A stretch of 64,000 bases of DNA from JBMNMU01 sp050953505 (GCA_050953505.1 JBMNMU010000001.1:1922001-1986000), one strand, 5' to 3'; shown: positions 53,849-63,577, counted from the stretch's first letter. The notes: generated by a model not told the origin, from the sequence alone. Numbers and translations: made by a program.

Positions 53849-55198
53849 TTAAATATTTTCGTAAGCATTCTTTCCGTAAATATATCCTCCCACAATGGCA
53901 ATGAGACAAATGATTACAAATAGCAGAAATTGAGGGTTAGCTAGCCCTCCCACTAACACAAACAATGAGCCTAGTGTGGCAAAAATGGGATAAATCAAGC
54001 CCTTTCGTACCCCTTGAATCGTACCCTTCCTCCAAAGCCTGAACACCTGGGCATATAGAAAAATGTATAAAAGGTAACTCATGGCAATGGCTATTTCTGC
54101 AATATCTCCATTAATGAGTAGGGAATATTTATCTTGTAGATAATGCACCACCCACCATACGCCACAGACAACCATTGAAAGCAGGGCTGAATTGACAGGC
54201 ATATTTAACTTAGGATGCAGCTTTCTCATAGACCCTGAGCCTGGCAAAGCATTTCTAAGAGCTAAAGAGTAAGGAAGTCTAATGTAACCGAGGATGATCC
54301 CGTTTGAAGTACCCATTACGGATATGGTTACAAATACATAAATAATACTTGCGAAGGTAGGCCCGATTAGATTTGACGCCACTATAGCAACAGCTGTATC
54401 TCCAAGCTCCATGACTTTCTCAGGTCCGATATATCCACTGATTCCAAGGAAGTACATAAGGTAAGCCGCTAGCACAAAAAGTGGTGCCGTCACCAGTGCG
54501 ATAGGCATGTTGCGCTTTGCATTTTTTACCTCATGGGCAACGGCTGTAGAAATAATCCAGCCGTCAAAGGAAAAAGCTACAGGTCCAATAGCAGCAACCC
54601 ATCCTAATGTCTTTGTTGCTTCAATCGCCTCCGCTGAAGGGTTTTGAATAGCCGTAATAGGGTCTCCAAAGACAAGACCGCCAATAGCAATGGCAAATAG
54701 GGGTATTAGCTTTATTATAACTGTTACCTCTTGGAAGATCCCGCCGATTTTTGCGGAAAAAATATTATATAGATAACAAATTAAAAACCAGATAAATCCT
54801 ACGCCTACCGAACCTGCAAAGGAAAGATCCCAGCCCATGGTAAGCCCCGTATATATACCTACTACCCAAGATAGGACAACGGCTAAAGTAGGATAATAAA
54901 CAAAGACCTGGAACCACCCATATAGACAGGCCCACCTTTTACCGAGAAATTCATTGGCATAGGTAATGACACCACCTGGTTTGTCGGTAAGAGCGGCTAG
55001 AGAACTAATAGTCAAGCATCCAAATATAATAGTAAATGCTGCAATACAGAAAATAATCGCTGCTAAGCCTACATTTCCGTTGGTATAAACCAGCATGTCG
55101 TCAGCTTTGAAAAATATACCTGAACCGATAACGATTCCCACAATCATAGCAATAGCTGTAAATAAGCTATATTCCCGTTTTTGTTTTTCTTTCCCCAT
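53849..55198 (-). CDS. APC-family amino acid permease
   Basis: 449 residues with about 12 membrane helices. The N-terminal region FTAIAMIVGIVIGSGIFFKADD is the typical APC substrate-binding stretch (helix 1 GSGIF), and PGGVITYANEFLGKRWACLYGW follows. The group resembles LAT/YfnA-like amino acid transporters. Substrate unknown. It precedes cysK on the same strand by about 145 bp but has no clear operon connection. Confidence 0.9.
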   Translation of the reverse strand: MGKEKQKREYSLFTAIAMIVGIVIGSGIFFKADDMLVYTNGNVGLAAIIFCIAAFTIIFGCLTISSLAALTDKPGGVITYANEFLGKRWACLYGWFQVFVYYPTLAVVLSWVVGIYTGLTMGWDLSFAGSVGVGFIWFLICYLYNIFSAKIGGIFQEVTVIIKLIPLFAIAIGGLVFGDPITAIQNPSAEAIEATKTLGWVAAIGPVAFSFDGWIISTAVAHEVKNAKRNMPIALVTAPLFVLAAYLMYFLGISGYIGPEKVMELGDTAVAIVASNLIGPTFASIIYVFVTISVMGTSNGIILGYIRLPYSLALRNALPGSGSMRKLHPKLNMPVNSALLSMVVCGVWWVVHYLQDKYSLLINGDIAEIAIAMSYLLYIFLYAQVFRLWRKGTIQGVRKGLIYPIFATLGSLFVLVGGLANPQFLLFVIICLIAIVGGYIYGKNAYENI

Positions 55199-55343
55199 GG
55201 GTGGTTCTCCTTATACCTTTTTATTTTTTAATCTTATCTTTAAGATCATGTTTTTATATTATGATGGATTTTAATTAAAAAGAATTCGCCTTACGAGACA
55301 TAGGTTGTGGCTTTTCCTAATAACCCGTAAAGCTTGGAATAGT

Positions 55344-56273
55344 TTAATCAAATAAATCAGAAGACAAATAGCGCTCTCCTGAATCAGGCAAAAGAACGAC
55401 AATATTTCTTCCTGCATTTTCAGATCTTTTAGCGATCAATGTTGCAGCAAAGACGGCAGCAGCAGATGACATTCCTACCAGTAAACCCTCTGATTGAGAA
55501 AGAAGTTTTGCTGTTTTAAAAGCATCCTCTGCTTTAACTTTTATGATTTCATCTATTATGCTTACATTTAATACTGCCGGAACAAAACCCGCCCCTATAC
55601 CTTGCAGCTTGTGGGTTCCTGCTTCGCCACCAGAAAGAACTGGGGAATCAAAGGGCTCCACTGCAACAATTTTTACAAATCTGCTTTTTTCTTTTAGACC
55701 CTCTCCCACTCCCGTTATGGTTCCGCCGGTTCCCACTCCGCCTACAAAGATATCTACCTGGCCATCTGTATCGTGCCAGATTTCCTCTGCTGTGGTTTCC
55801 TTATGAATCCTTGGATTAGCGGGATTTATAAACTGTCCAGGAATAAAAGAATTAGGTATTTCCGAAGCCAATCTCTCAGCCTCTGCAATAGCTCCCTTCA
55901 TACCGGCACTTCCCGGGGTCAGTACAAGCTCAGCCCCTAGCGCCATCAACAAGTTTCGTCTTTCCATGCTCATGCTATCTGGCATGGTTAAAATAATCCG
56001 GTATCCTCTGGCTGCCGCTACAAATGCTAAGCCTATTCCTGTATTACCGCTGGTGGGCTCGATAATCACACTGCCTTTTTTCAAGATGCCCTTTTCCTCG
56101 GCATCCTCGATCATTGCTAAAGCAGGTCGGTCCTTGACGCTTCCTAATGGATTAAAGTATTCTAGCTTCGCAATAAGCTTTGCATTTTCTGCATTGGCAG
56201 CTTTACTGTAAGAATTCAGATAAAGCATAGGGGTATTTCCAATTAGTTCAGTTAGTGAATTAGAAATTTTCAT
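55344..56273 (-). CDS. cysK: Cysteine synthase (O-acetylserine sulfhydrylase)
   Basis: 309 residues. PLP lysine in LEYFNPLGSVKDRPA, substrate loop PTSGNTGIGLAFVAAARGY, phosphate loop GVGTGGTITGVGE and GIGAGFVPAVL near the end. It forms cysteine from O-acetylserine and sulfide. Its start overlaps the stop of an EamA transporter gene by 14 bp, suggesting that the exporter and enzyme are made together. Confidence 0.95.
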   Translation of the reverse strand: MKISNSLTELIGNTPMLYLNSYSKAANAENAKLIAKLEYFNPLGSVKDRPALAMIEDAEEKGILKKGSVIIEPTSGNTGIGLAFVAAARGYRIILTMPDSMSMERRNLLMALGAELVLTPGSAGMKGAIAEAERLASEIPNSFIPGQFINPANPRIHKETTAEEIWHDTDGQVDIFVGGVGTGGTITGVGEGLKEKSRFVKIVAVEPFDSPVLSGGEAGTHKLQGIGAGFVPAVLNVSIIDEIIKVKAEDAFKTAKLLSQSEGLLVGMSSAAAVFAATLIAKRSENAGRNIVVLLPDSGERYLSSDLFD

Positions 56274-57228
56274 CCGTTTTGCCTCCTAAAGTACTTTTTA
56301 ATTCCAGATCTTTTTCAACTATTTTCTTATCAGGGAGCTGTGAAATAATAATAGCTACAAACATGAGGACACAGCCAACAAATTCTCTGGTGGTTAATAT
56401 TTCTTTTAAAATAAAATACCCAAAGACTGCTGCAAAAACCGCTTCTAGACTAAGTATTAAAGAAGCGACTATGGGGCTGGTATATCGCTGTCCGATAATC
56501 TGTAGGGTGAACCCTACTCCACCGGAAAGAACCCCTGCATATAATATAGGAATAATTCCAGCCTTTATGCCTTCCAATGTGGCATTTTCGAATATCAAGG
56601 CTCCAATAAAACAGAGAATAGCACAGGTGAAAAACTGTATGTAGGATAGCCGTATGGGATCGGAAATTTCAGGGAGATAGTAGTCTATCACCAGCAGATG
56701 TGCCGCCCAAAATCCGGCGCCAATAAGCACGATAAAGTCTCCCGGTGCAATGGTTAAGGATTCTGTTATGCTAAGAAGATAAAGGCCCACCGCACCAAAG
56801 GCCACACCTACCCAGGACTTAAGTCCGGGTATTCTTTTAAGTACCAAGCTAAAAATTGGAATCAAGACAATATAAAGAGCTGTGATGAATCCCGCCTTTC
56901 CAGCTGTTGTAAAAAGCAGTCCATGCTGCTGTAGCATGGATCCGCAAAATAAGATGACTCCACATATGACTCCGGCTTTCAATAAAACCTTATTTTGTGA
57001 TGCTTCTTCTTCCTCAGTAAGGTATTCTTTCTTGTTCCTAATGTTTTTACTTTTCCCCATAAAGTGAATAACGGGGATCAATGTCATTGTCGCCAATACG
57101 AATCTGGCTGCTCCAAAGGTAAAGGGGCCTACATAGTCCATGCCTACCCTTTGTGCTACAAAAGCAGATCCCCAGATGAGTGCTGTAATTAATAATAGTA
57201 TATTTGATCCGACTTTTCTTTTGTCCAA
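56260..57228 (-). CDS. EamA/DMT-family transporter
   Basis: 322 residues with ten hydrophobic segments in two EamA repeats (NILLLITALIWGSAFVAQRVG; FIVLIGAGFWAAHLLVIDYY). Members export amino acids or metabolites. Overlap with cysK makes cysteine or O-acetylserine export a reasonable idea, since some EamA proteins export these (inference). Start chosen at 57228; the upstream region has a GGAGG-like site (CGGAGGTAAGGGTTGG) at slightly long distance. Confidence 0.9.
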   Translation of the reverse strand: MDKRKVGSNILLLITALIWGSAFVAQRVGMDYVGPFTFGAARFVLATMTLIPVIHFMGKSKNIRNKKEYLTEEEEASQNKVLLKAGVICGVILFCGSMLQQHGLLFTTAGKAGFITALYIVLIPIFSLVLKRIPGLKSWVGVAFGAVGLYLLSITESLTIAPGDFIVLIGAGFWAAHLLVIDYYLPEISDPIRLSYIQFFTCAILCFIGALIFENATLEGIKAGIIPILYAGVLSGGVGFTLQIIGQRYTSPIVASLILSLEAVFAAVFGYFILKEILTTREFVGCVLMFVAIIISQLPDKKIVEKDLELKSTLGGKTDENF

Positions 57229-57545
57229 CCCTTACCTCCGTATGCTTTCGCGGATCTTCAATGTTTATCCTTCTCCTCCGCAAGCTTCTTATCCATTAAA
57301 TTTGAAAAAGGGCTTTCCTACCCTTCCTGAAAACACTTTTTACAGTAATTAACTTATCAATATTATAGATGAACCTACTGCTAAAATCAAGAAATACCAT
57401 GTCCTAGCAAAGGAATGTGACCTTGCTGCAGAAGTCATCAATATGTAATTTTTTTCTAATTAAATATGTTAATAAGGTTAGTTTCCTGTATAATGAAAGA
57501 AACTGCTTTTCTTAATATCTGGAATGAAAAAAGGATGGATGAAGA
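57229..57545. other. Divergent intergenic region before the sigma-54 activator
   Basis: About 317 bp. A TGTATAATG near 57487 is a plausible extended -10 for the activator gene; the -35 is weak. No sigma-54 site or RNA element was recognised. Confidence 0.35.
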
Positions 57546-58994
57546 ATGTTATTAAATGAAGATCTTTTGGTATTCTTAGATAATCTAGATGAAATGGTTT
57601 TACTAGAGGATGATGTGGGCAATATCAGATTTGCAAATCAAGCATACTGTGATTGCTTTGGCTTTCCCCGTGACAAAATAATCGGAAGAAGCGTTTTTGA
57701 TTTCATCATACCAGAGGATTGGGAGGTCACCAATGTAGAGAGCAAGGTATCTCCGGAGAATCCATCATACCGGATAGAGGGAAGATCAAAGCGTGCCGAT
57801 GGTAAAATTATTTGGATCCAGTATATCGGAAAGGCTTTTTTCGATGACAAAGGTAACCGGATAGGCTTTCAGGAAATCGCTGTTGATATAACTGAATGGA
57901 AGGAGAAAATATCGGAAAAAACTAGAGAATTAACAAAGGCCAACCAAGTTATTTCCGATTATTATTCGAAGCTTACTAAATTCGGAAAGACTGTGGAGGA
58001 TAATTCAAATATTAACTTTGCTGCTTTCCATAAATTTGAAGATATCCGTACGAATAATCCAAAAATGAAACGACTTATTGCCTATGCAAAAGAAATTTCT
58101 AAATATGATGTGTCGGTGCTCATTGAAGGAGAAAGTGGCACTGGAAAAGAACTTTTCGCACAAGCAATTCATAATGAAAGTAAGCGTGCCAATGGCCCCT
58201 TTGTGCCTATTAATTGCGGAGCTATTCCGGCTGAATTGATAGAGAGCGAATTTTTCGGTTATGCGGAGGGTGCCTTTACCGGAGCTTCTAAGGGCGGCAA
58301 AGCAGGCAAATTTGAGCAGGCCTCTGGTGGGACCTTGTTTCTGGATGAGATCGGCGAAATGCCTCTTTCCCAGCAAGTTGTACTATTGAGAGTTCTTGAA
58401 ACAAAGAGAGTCACCCGAATTGGCGGAAATAAAGCGATTCCCGTAGATGTCCGTGTTATATGCGCAACAAACAAGGATCTTTATAAAGAAGTGGTGGAAA
58501 AAAGATTTAGAAGCGATCTTTATTTTCGTCTTAATGTAATAAATTTAAACATTCCTCCTTTAAGGGAAAGAAAAGAAGATATCAAGCTTATTTTTAATGA
58601 GATGTTAAATAGATATCAGACAGTCAACATGGAAATCGAAGAAGACATAAATGATGAAATAATGGCAAAGTTATATGAGCATGAATGGCCTGGCAATGTA
58701 AGAGAACTAAATAACATGTTTGAAAGAATCATATATGCGCCTAAAGGTCAGAGGATGGAGTTTCTCAACATGATAAATAGCAGCAATTACAACGCATTGA
58801 GCGATAGTCCTGATAATGAAAGAAACATCAAAGTCAATGAAAGAAATAATGAACAGCTGGATGAGCTTTCCAAAATAACAAATTTACTTGCAATGTATGA
58901 GAACAATATCAGCATGGTTGCCAGAAAAATGGGGATATCTAGAAATACTTTATATAAAAAATTAAAAAAATATAATCTTTTGAATAAAAAGTAA
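57546..58994 (+). CDS. Sigma-54-dependent transcriptional activator with PAS domain
   Basis: 482 residues. N-terminal PAS domain (about 10-120: MVLLEDDVGNIRFANQAY, ITEWKEK exit), a coiled linker, the AAA+ domain with Walker A IEGESGTGKELFAQA, the sigma-54-contact loop AEGAFTGASKGGKAG, Walker B GGTLFLDEIGEM and RFRSDLYFRLNV, and a C-terminal Fis-type helix-turn-helix (ISMVARKMGISRNTLYKKL). It lies just upstream of mttB-mttC and a sigma-54-like promoter, so it very probably controls them, with the PAS domain sensing a small molecule or redox state (inference). AAAAGGAT precedes the start and a terminator follows. Confidence 0.95.
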   Translation: MLLNEDLLVFLDNLDEMVLLEDDVGNIRFANQAYCDCFGFPRDKIIGRSVFDFIIPEDWEVTNVESKVSPENPSYRIEGRSKRADGKIIWIQYIGKAFFDDKGNRIGFQEIAVDITEWKEKISEKTRELTKANQVISDYYSKLTKFGKTVEDNSNINFAAFHKFEDIRTNNPKMKRLIAYAKEISKYDVSVLIEGESGTGKELFAQAIHNESKRANGPFVPINCGAIPAELIESEFFGYAEGAFTGASKGGKAGKFEQASGGTLFLDEIGEMPLSQQVVLLRVLETKRVTRIGGNKAIPVDVRVICATNKDLYKEVVEKRFRSDLYFRLNVINLNIPPLRERKEDIKLIFNEMLNRYQTVNMEIEEDINDEIMAKLYEHEWPGNVRELNNMFERIIYAPKGQRMEFLNMINSSNYNALSDSPDNERNIKVNERNNEQLDELSKITNLLAMYENNISMVARKMGISRNTLYKKLKKYNLLNKK

Positions 58995-59130
58995 AACAGA
59001 AGCAGGTGGCGGGCCAGAGTGACTGAGTGGCGAGCACAAGAAGCGGGCACGAGCGATGGCGCACATGAGTAGCGGACACCAGTGATGGACTCGAGTTTCA
59101 AACCAGCGTGAACATAAAGTGTTAACTGGA

Positions 59131-59179
59131 GAACGAATATTGTTAACTTAAAATTAGCAATATTTGTTCTTTTTTATTT
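59131..59179 (+). terminator. Terminator of the sigma-54 activator gene
   Basis: GAACGAATATTG pairs with CAATATTTGTTC (12-bp stem, one wobble) followed by TTTTTTATTTT. Confidence 0.8.
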
Positions 59180-59262
59180 TATGGGATTTAGAACTATCAT
59201 AGCTCCAGGACGAAAGCATTGAGGTTTCAATGAGTAAATTTTCTGACAATGATTGGCTGGAG

Positions 59263-59279
59263 TTGGCATGAAATCTGCA
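59263..59279 (+). promoter_or_regulatory. Sigma-54-type promoter upstream of mttB
   Basis: TTGGCATGAAATCTGCA matches the -24/-12 form TTGGCAC-N5-TTGCA with two mismatches and the correct GG-to-GC distance. It lies 55 bp before the mttB start and right after the sigma-54 activator gene. Confidence 0.72.
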
Positions 59280-59333
59280 ATTATATATGTTAAAAGAAAA
59301 ACAAATTACTATACTTTTAGAATGGAGGTCAAT

Positions 59334-60812
59334 ATGGGTAGAAAAGCAAGAAGCTCCGCTGGTATTCTTGATACGATGCAATATTCCATGAGTTACGGCA
59401 ATAAGCTGGATGAAAACCAACTTTATGCGATTCATGCTGCAAGCTTGGAAATCATGAGCCAGACAGGAATTAAAGTGGAAAGTCCAAAAGCAAGAAAAAT
59501 ATATGCTGATGCAGGTGCATGCGTGGAAGGAGATCTTGTCAAAATCCCTGCTTACATCGTCGAGGAATGTATAAAAAGTGCCCCATCGGTGATTTTGCTG
59601 GCCGGAAGAAATCCAAAAAATGATTATGTCGTGAAACAGAATAAGGTGACCTTTGTTAATTTTGGGGAGGGCGTCAATGTAATTGACCCTTATACCAAGG
59701 AGTACCGAAAATCAACCAAGGAAGATCTTGCAAGAATTACTCGAGTCGCTGATGCTTTAAATGTATTGCCACTTGCCTATCGAGCAGTAGCTTCTCAGGA
59801 TATTCCAGGACCCCTACAGGCTCTACATAATATAGAAGCCATTATGCACAATACATCGAAGCATATATTTATCGGTGCCGATGGTGAAAAAAATGCGCTA
59901 AAAATTATTGATATTTGTGCAGAGATTGTAGGGGGAAAAGAAGTTCTTAAAAGAAGGCCAATTGTTACCTTCAATGTTTGCCCAACAAGCCCGCTGCAAC
60001 TCAACTCTGCAGCCTCCGATGTTATCATTGAAGCAGCTAAAGCAGGAATACCTGTAAACATTATTTCAATGGCTCTGTCTGGCGCAACAGCACCAGTTAC
60101 ATTAGCAGGAACACTGGTAACTCATAATGCTGAGGTTCTTTCTGCTATTGTTCTCAGCCAATTGTCATGTAAAGGTGCTCCAGTTATTTATGCAAGTTCA
60201 ACTAGTATTATGGATATGCGCCACCTTACAACACCAGTTGGTGCTCCCGAATTAGCTATGATCAGCAATGCAGTGGCACAGCTTTCCAAATACTATTTGC
60301 TGCCAAGCTTTGTTGCCGGAGGGTAGGCAGACAGTAAGGTTCCAGATGCTCAGGCCGCTCATGAAAAAACCTTGACCGCACTGTTGGCTGCCCAGGGTGG
60401 CGCGAACATTATATATGGTGCAGGTATGCTTGAGTTGGGCATGACATTTGATTTAGCACAATTGGTTGCTGACGCTGAAATGTTCAAAATGATATTACAT
60501 ACCATTAATGGTTTTAGTGTTAATGAAGAAACATTGGCTTTAAATGTTACCAAGGAGGTAGCACACAGCGAATTTGTTTCAAATCAACACACCAGCGACA
60601 ATTTCAGAAAGATACAATCTCATTCCAATCTGATAAACCGTCAAAACAGAGATGCGTGGGTCAATTCGGGCAGTAAAGACATGACAGAGCTTTGTTATGA
60701 AAGAGCGATTCACTTACTTGAAAATCATGTGCCTGATCCACTGGAGCAGAAAGACGCTGATTTTATAAGAAAAGTTATAGAGGATACTGAGCGTGAATAC
60801 GGTATAAAATGA
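59334..60812 (+). CDS. mttB: Pyrrolysine-containing trimethylamine methyltransferase
   Basis: A 492-residue protein read through an in-frame TAG at 60324-60326 (codon 331). Upstream sequence ends SFVAGG and downstream continues ADSKVPDAQAAHEKTLTALL in the same frame up to a TGA, with no loss of similarity; archaeal MttB is 495 residues with pyrrolysine at 334, so length and position agree. The enzyme transfers a methyl group from trimethylamine to the corrinoid protein MttC. Start at 59334 follows GGAGGTCA; an upstream open frame has no ribosome binding site. Needs pylT and pylS-pylBCD, which are not in this window. A truncated 330-residue product would lack the active-site region, so without suppression the gene would be inactive. 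Confidence 0.95.
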
Positions 60813-60826
60813 ATGTGAGGTAAGCT

Positions 60827-61456
60827 ATGAGTAAAATATTTAAAAAAATCAGAGAAGCTGTAGAAGATGGTGACAGAGAAGAAGTCGTTGACCTTGTTCA
60901 GGAAGCTTTGGATGATGAAGAAAGCCCACAGGAAATATTAAATAAGGGACTTTTGGAAGGAATGAATATAGTAGGAGATCTGTTCAAAGATGGAGAGATT
61001 TTCGTTCCCGAGGTACTGATGTCTGCGCAAACTGTAGATGCAGGTATGGAAATTCTTAAGCCTCTTTTGAGTGAAGGAGATATCAGGAATGCCGGAAAAA
61101 TTGTATTCTGCACTGTGAAGGGAGATCTTCACGATATTGGCAAGAAATTATGCTGCATGCTGCTGCAGGGAGCAGGATATGAAATCATCGATCTTGGCAC
61201 TGATGTAGATCTAGACAAGATAATAGCCACTATTAAGGAAGAAAATCCAAGCATTTTGGCAATGTCTGCAATGCTAACTACTACTATGGGCGAAATGGAT
61301 TTGGCAGTTAAAGCTCTTAATGAAGAGAACATAAGCGACATAAAAGTTATGGTAGGAGGTGCACCATTATCCTCAGGCTATGCTGATAATATTGGTGCCC
61401 ATTATTCTGAAGACGCTATTGGCGCAGTGGCTCTTGCCAATGAACTGGTTGGCTAA
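60827..61456 (+). CDS. mttC: Corrinoid methyl-accepting protein for trimethylamine
   Basis: 209 residues with the four-helix cap (1-85) and the Rossmann B12 domain containing DLHDIG (100-105; the DxHxxG cobalamin motif) and MVGGAPLSSGYADNIGAH. It carries the methyl group from MttB to a downstream methyltransferase. It starts 14 bp after mttB, with a GAGGTAAGCT ribosome site, and is followed by a strong terminator, so the operon appears to be just mttBC. Genes for a reductive activase (RamA-like) or the MtbA-type acceptor methyltransferase are not seen here. Confidence 0.96.
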   Translation: MSKIFKKIREAVEDGDREEVVDLVQEALDDEESPQEILNKGLLEGMNIVGDLFKDGEIFVPEVLMSAQTVDAGMEILKPLLSEGDIRNAGKIVFCTVKGDLHDIGKKLCCMLLQGAGYEIIDLGTDVDLDKIIATIKEENPSILAMSAMLTTTMGEMDLAVKALNEENISDIKVMVGGAPLSSGYADNIGAHYSEDAIGAVALANELVG

Positions 61457-61535
61457 GCATAATTGGCCGGTTAAACATTATTGGTCGGTTAAACGCCGGT
61501 TAAACATAGTCATAAACATAAACGTGGCGTAATTG

Positions 61536-61577
61536 TATGTCCCTGCCTCTTCGGAGGCAGGGACATATTATTTTATT
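61536..61577 (+). terminator. Terminator of mttBC
   Basis: TATGTCCCTGCCTC pairs perfectly with GAGGCAGGGACATA around a TTCG tetraloop, then TTATTTTATT. Just before it, the segment CGGTTAAACA is repeated three times (61468-61508). Confidence 0.9.
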
Positions 61578-61621
61578 AAATATTAGGTTGTAAACTAATT
61601 TATCCTTATGAGAGATAATGG

Positions 61622-62074
61622 TTATCCTACAATGGCATAAGTGGCTAGTGCAGTGTTGGAAAGTTTGCCGTTACTTTTTACGCGACATTCCCCTGTCATT
61701 GTAATAAGCCTTCTACCTAAAGAGGTTACTTTCGCTGTGATTTGAATGGAATCATCCATTGGAATTGGTTTTATGTAGTTTACTGTAATATTGGTAGAAA
61801 CAGTAGGCTTACCATTGCCAAGATAAGCAGCAAAAATACCCATAGCTTCATCAAGGGCAGCCGCTATGAGGCCCGCATGCATGGTCTTATGCTCGTTTAG
61901 CTGGCTTTCCAATACAGAAAACCCAATGGTAATGGTTTGCTCCTTTTCATCAAAAGCTATAAGGCTAGGATCCATCAGCCCGCATACGTGATTAACTTCC
62001 TTACGTTCACGAATAAGTGCCTTTAAGTCTTTCTCAAAATTCTCCTGTTCTAATAATTCCTTTAGTCTACTCAT
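61622..62074 (-). CDS. PaaI-type hotdog thioesterase
   Basis: 150 residues. HAGLIAAALDEAMGIFAAYLG is the typical catalytic helix of the PaaI/YigI type, with TVNYIKPIPMDDSIQITAKV after it. It hydrolyses an acyl- or aryl-CoA; substrate unknown. It is 15 bp downstream of the four-helix protein gene, so the two form a small operon. Confidence 0.85.
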   Translation of the reverse strand: MSRLKELLEQENFEKDLKALIRERKEVNHVCGLMDPSLIAFDEKEQTITIGFSVLESQLNEHKTMHAGLIAAALDEAMGIFAAYLGNGKPTVSTNITVNYIKPIPMDDSIQITAKVTSLGRRLITMTGECRVKSNGKLSNTALATYAIVG

Positions 62075-62089
62075 AAATCTCTCCTTTTA

Positions 62090-62521
62090 TTACAAAAACG
62101 CTAGTAGCTCATTCATAAATTCTTGCTCTATTTTAACAAGTTTCTTTGCCAATTCCAAGCTCTCTTGAGATGCAGCCTTATACTTATTAATATATTCGCT
62201 AAGGGATTTAATTCCCATATGACAACCATCAATCATTATTTCAGCAATTTTGTGAGTATTATCATTCATCATTAATTTTATTTCCGTACTAATCCATGAA
62301 AAAACCTTGGCTGTTTCTTGAGGGTCCTTCTCTTCCTCATGGTATTGATTTAATATTTCATGACACTCATCCCCAATGCTGATATGAATATCATTGTATT
62401 TATTGATAAGCGACTTAAGCTCCTCATTTTCAACATGAGGCATCACTTGCTCCATACTATTTGTACCGGATTTACACCCCGCGTTTAATTCCTTTAATAA
62501 TTTGATGGTATCTTCATTCAT
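62090..62521 (-). CDS. Four-helix-bundle protein of unknown function (DUF2383-like)
   Basis: 143 residues predicted as four long helices, with acidic/His pairs (CHEILNQYHEEE, DGCHMGIKSLSEY) compatible with metal binding but not diagnostic. It resembles the DUF2383/PA2169 four-helix group by pattern. The ATG at 62521 has AAGGATG at good spacing; a second ATG nine bases upstream would be too close to it. It is followed by a thioesterase gene in the same operon. Confidence 0.65.
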   Translation of the reverse strand: MNEDTIKLLKELNAGCKSGTNSMEQVMPHVENEELKSLINKYNDIHISIGDECHEILNQYHEEEKDPQETAKVFSWISTEIKLMMNDNTHKIAEIMIDGCHMGIKSLSEYINKYKAASQESLELAKKLVKIEQEFMNELLAFL

Positions 62522-62707
62522 GGTTATCATCCTTTCAGTTTCTTTTGTGCGTCACTTTTGCTCGTTTATCGTACTAGACTAACTCGGCTAGTGTCTGACA
62601 TATTGATTATTTTGAGAAGATGATAACTTTTTTATTCAATAAATGAACGGAAACTGCTTTTCTCCTACTTCCTCCTGCATTGTTTTCTTATGAAATTGTG
62701 GTCGTTA

Positions 62708-63577
62708 TCAATATGCAAAAATCATATTGCCAAATCTTACTGAAACAGGCTTAGCTAGAATCCATTCGTTTGTAGTTTGATTGTCATAATAAAAGAGAGC
62801 CCCATTGGTAGGGTCAACTCCACTTAGGGCCTCTTTAGCCGCTTTTATGGAATCCGCTCCGGCAGGCTTGTTGATCCAGCCGTTTTCTACAGGGGTAAAT
62901 TGATAATACCCATCAATATTTTGATAAATCACGTTTCTTATTGAATCTGAAAAAGGCCCAATTCTGTTGAGGACAACTGCTCCAACCGCAACCTTTGCTT
63001 GGTAAGGCTCTCCTTGTGCCTCAGCATGGATTAGTCTGGCAAGCAAGTCCAAATCCTCGGCAGAATAGGATTCTTTGGCGCCTGACATATTTTGCGGAGC
63101 CGCCGGTGCTTTTGCTTTCGATTCTGGCTGAGTTGCTACTGGCGCTTTTGCTTTCACTTTCGGCTGGGGCGCTGCCGGTGCTTTTGTTTTCGTTTCCGGT
63201 TGGGTCGCTACTGGCGCCTTTGATTTTACTTCCGACTGGGCCGTTACCGGCTGAGTTGCGTTTGGTGTATTTTTCTGGCTTCTACTAGGGGCTGACCTTG
63301 ATACTTCAACACGCTCCGTTGCCTGCTCAGTTCTATTATGTATATTACTATCAGCAACACCGCTTTCAAGTTTAGATATTTTTAGGTTCTTATCTTCTTG
63401 TGATGCAACAGGCTGTCCATAATAATCTTCCCCTTCAATTTCTGCACCAATTAAGTCAATATCAGTCATATCGATAATATTGGAAAAAAATAATAAAGAA
63501 AAACACAGAGATAAAGTTGTAATTAAAAAAATTGACTTTATGATTACCGCGTTTTTCCTTTTGTCCCTTTTATACAT
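62708..63577 (-). CDS. SleB-like cell wall hydrolase with membrane anchor and repeat linker
   Basis: 289 residues. An N-terminal membrane helix (IKSIFLITTLSLCFSLLFF), an extracytoplasmic linker with four imperfect KAPVATQPE/KAPAAPQP-type repeats, and a C-terminal Hydrolase_2/SleB domain: LDLLARLIHAEAQGEPYQAK, VAVGAVVLNRIG, YQFTPVENGWINKPAG and ALFYYDNQT. SleB-type enzymes cleave spore cortex or wall peptidoglycan. Start at 63577 has GGGAGGAT. The long spacer resembles wall-spanning linkers. The gene lies next to sequence leading to the helical protein gene at the window end. Confidence 0.9.
   Translation of the reverse strand: MYKRDKRKNAVIIKSIFLITTLSLCFSLLFFSNIIDMTDIDLIGAEIEGEDYYGQPVASQEDKNLKISKLESGVADSNIHNRTEQATERVEVSRSAPSRSQKNTPNATQPVTAQSEVKSKAPVATQPETKTKAPAAPQPKVKAKAPVATQPESKAKAPAAPQNMSGAKESYSAEDLDLLARLIHAEAQGEPYQAKVAVGAVVLNRIGPFSDSIRNVIYQNIDGYYQFTPVENGWINKPAGADSIKAAKEALSGVDPTNGALFYYDNQTTNEWILAKPVSVRFGNMIFAY

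Noticed and set aside
59253..59333. N-terminal extension of mttB
   Set aside because: It spans the sigma-54 promoter and lacks a ribosome binding site; the start at 59334 has GGAGG.
60324..60326. mttB as a simple nonsense pseudogene
   Set aside because: A single amber at the exact pyrrolysine position with a fully preserved downstream frame and intact mttC argues for recoding; to be revisited if no pyl genes exist.
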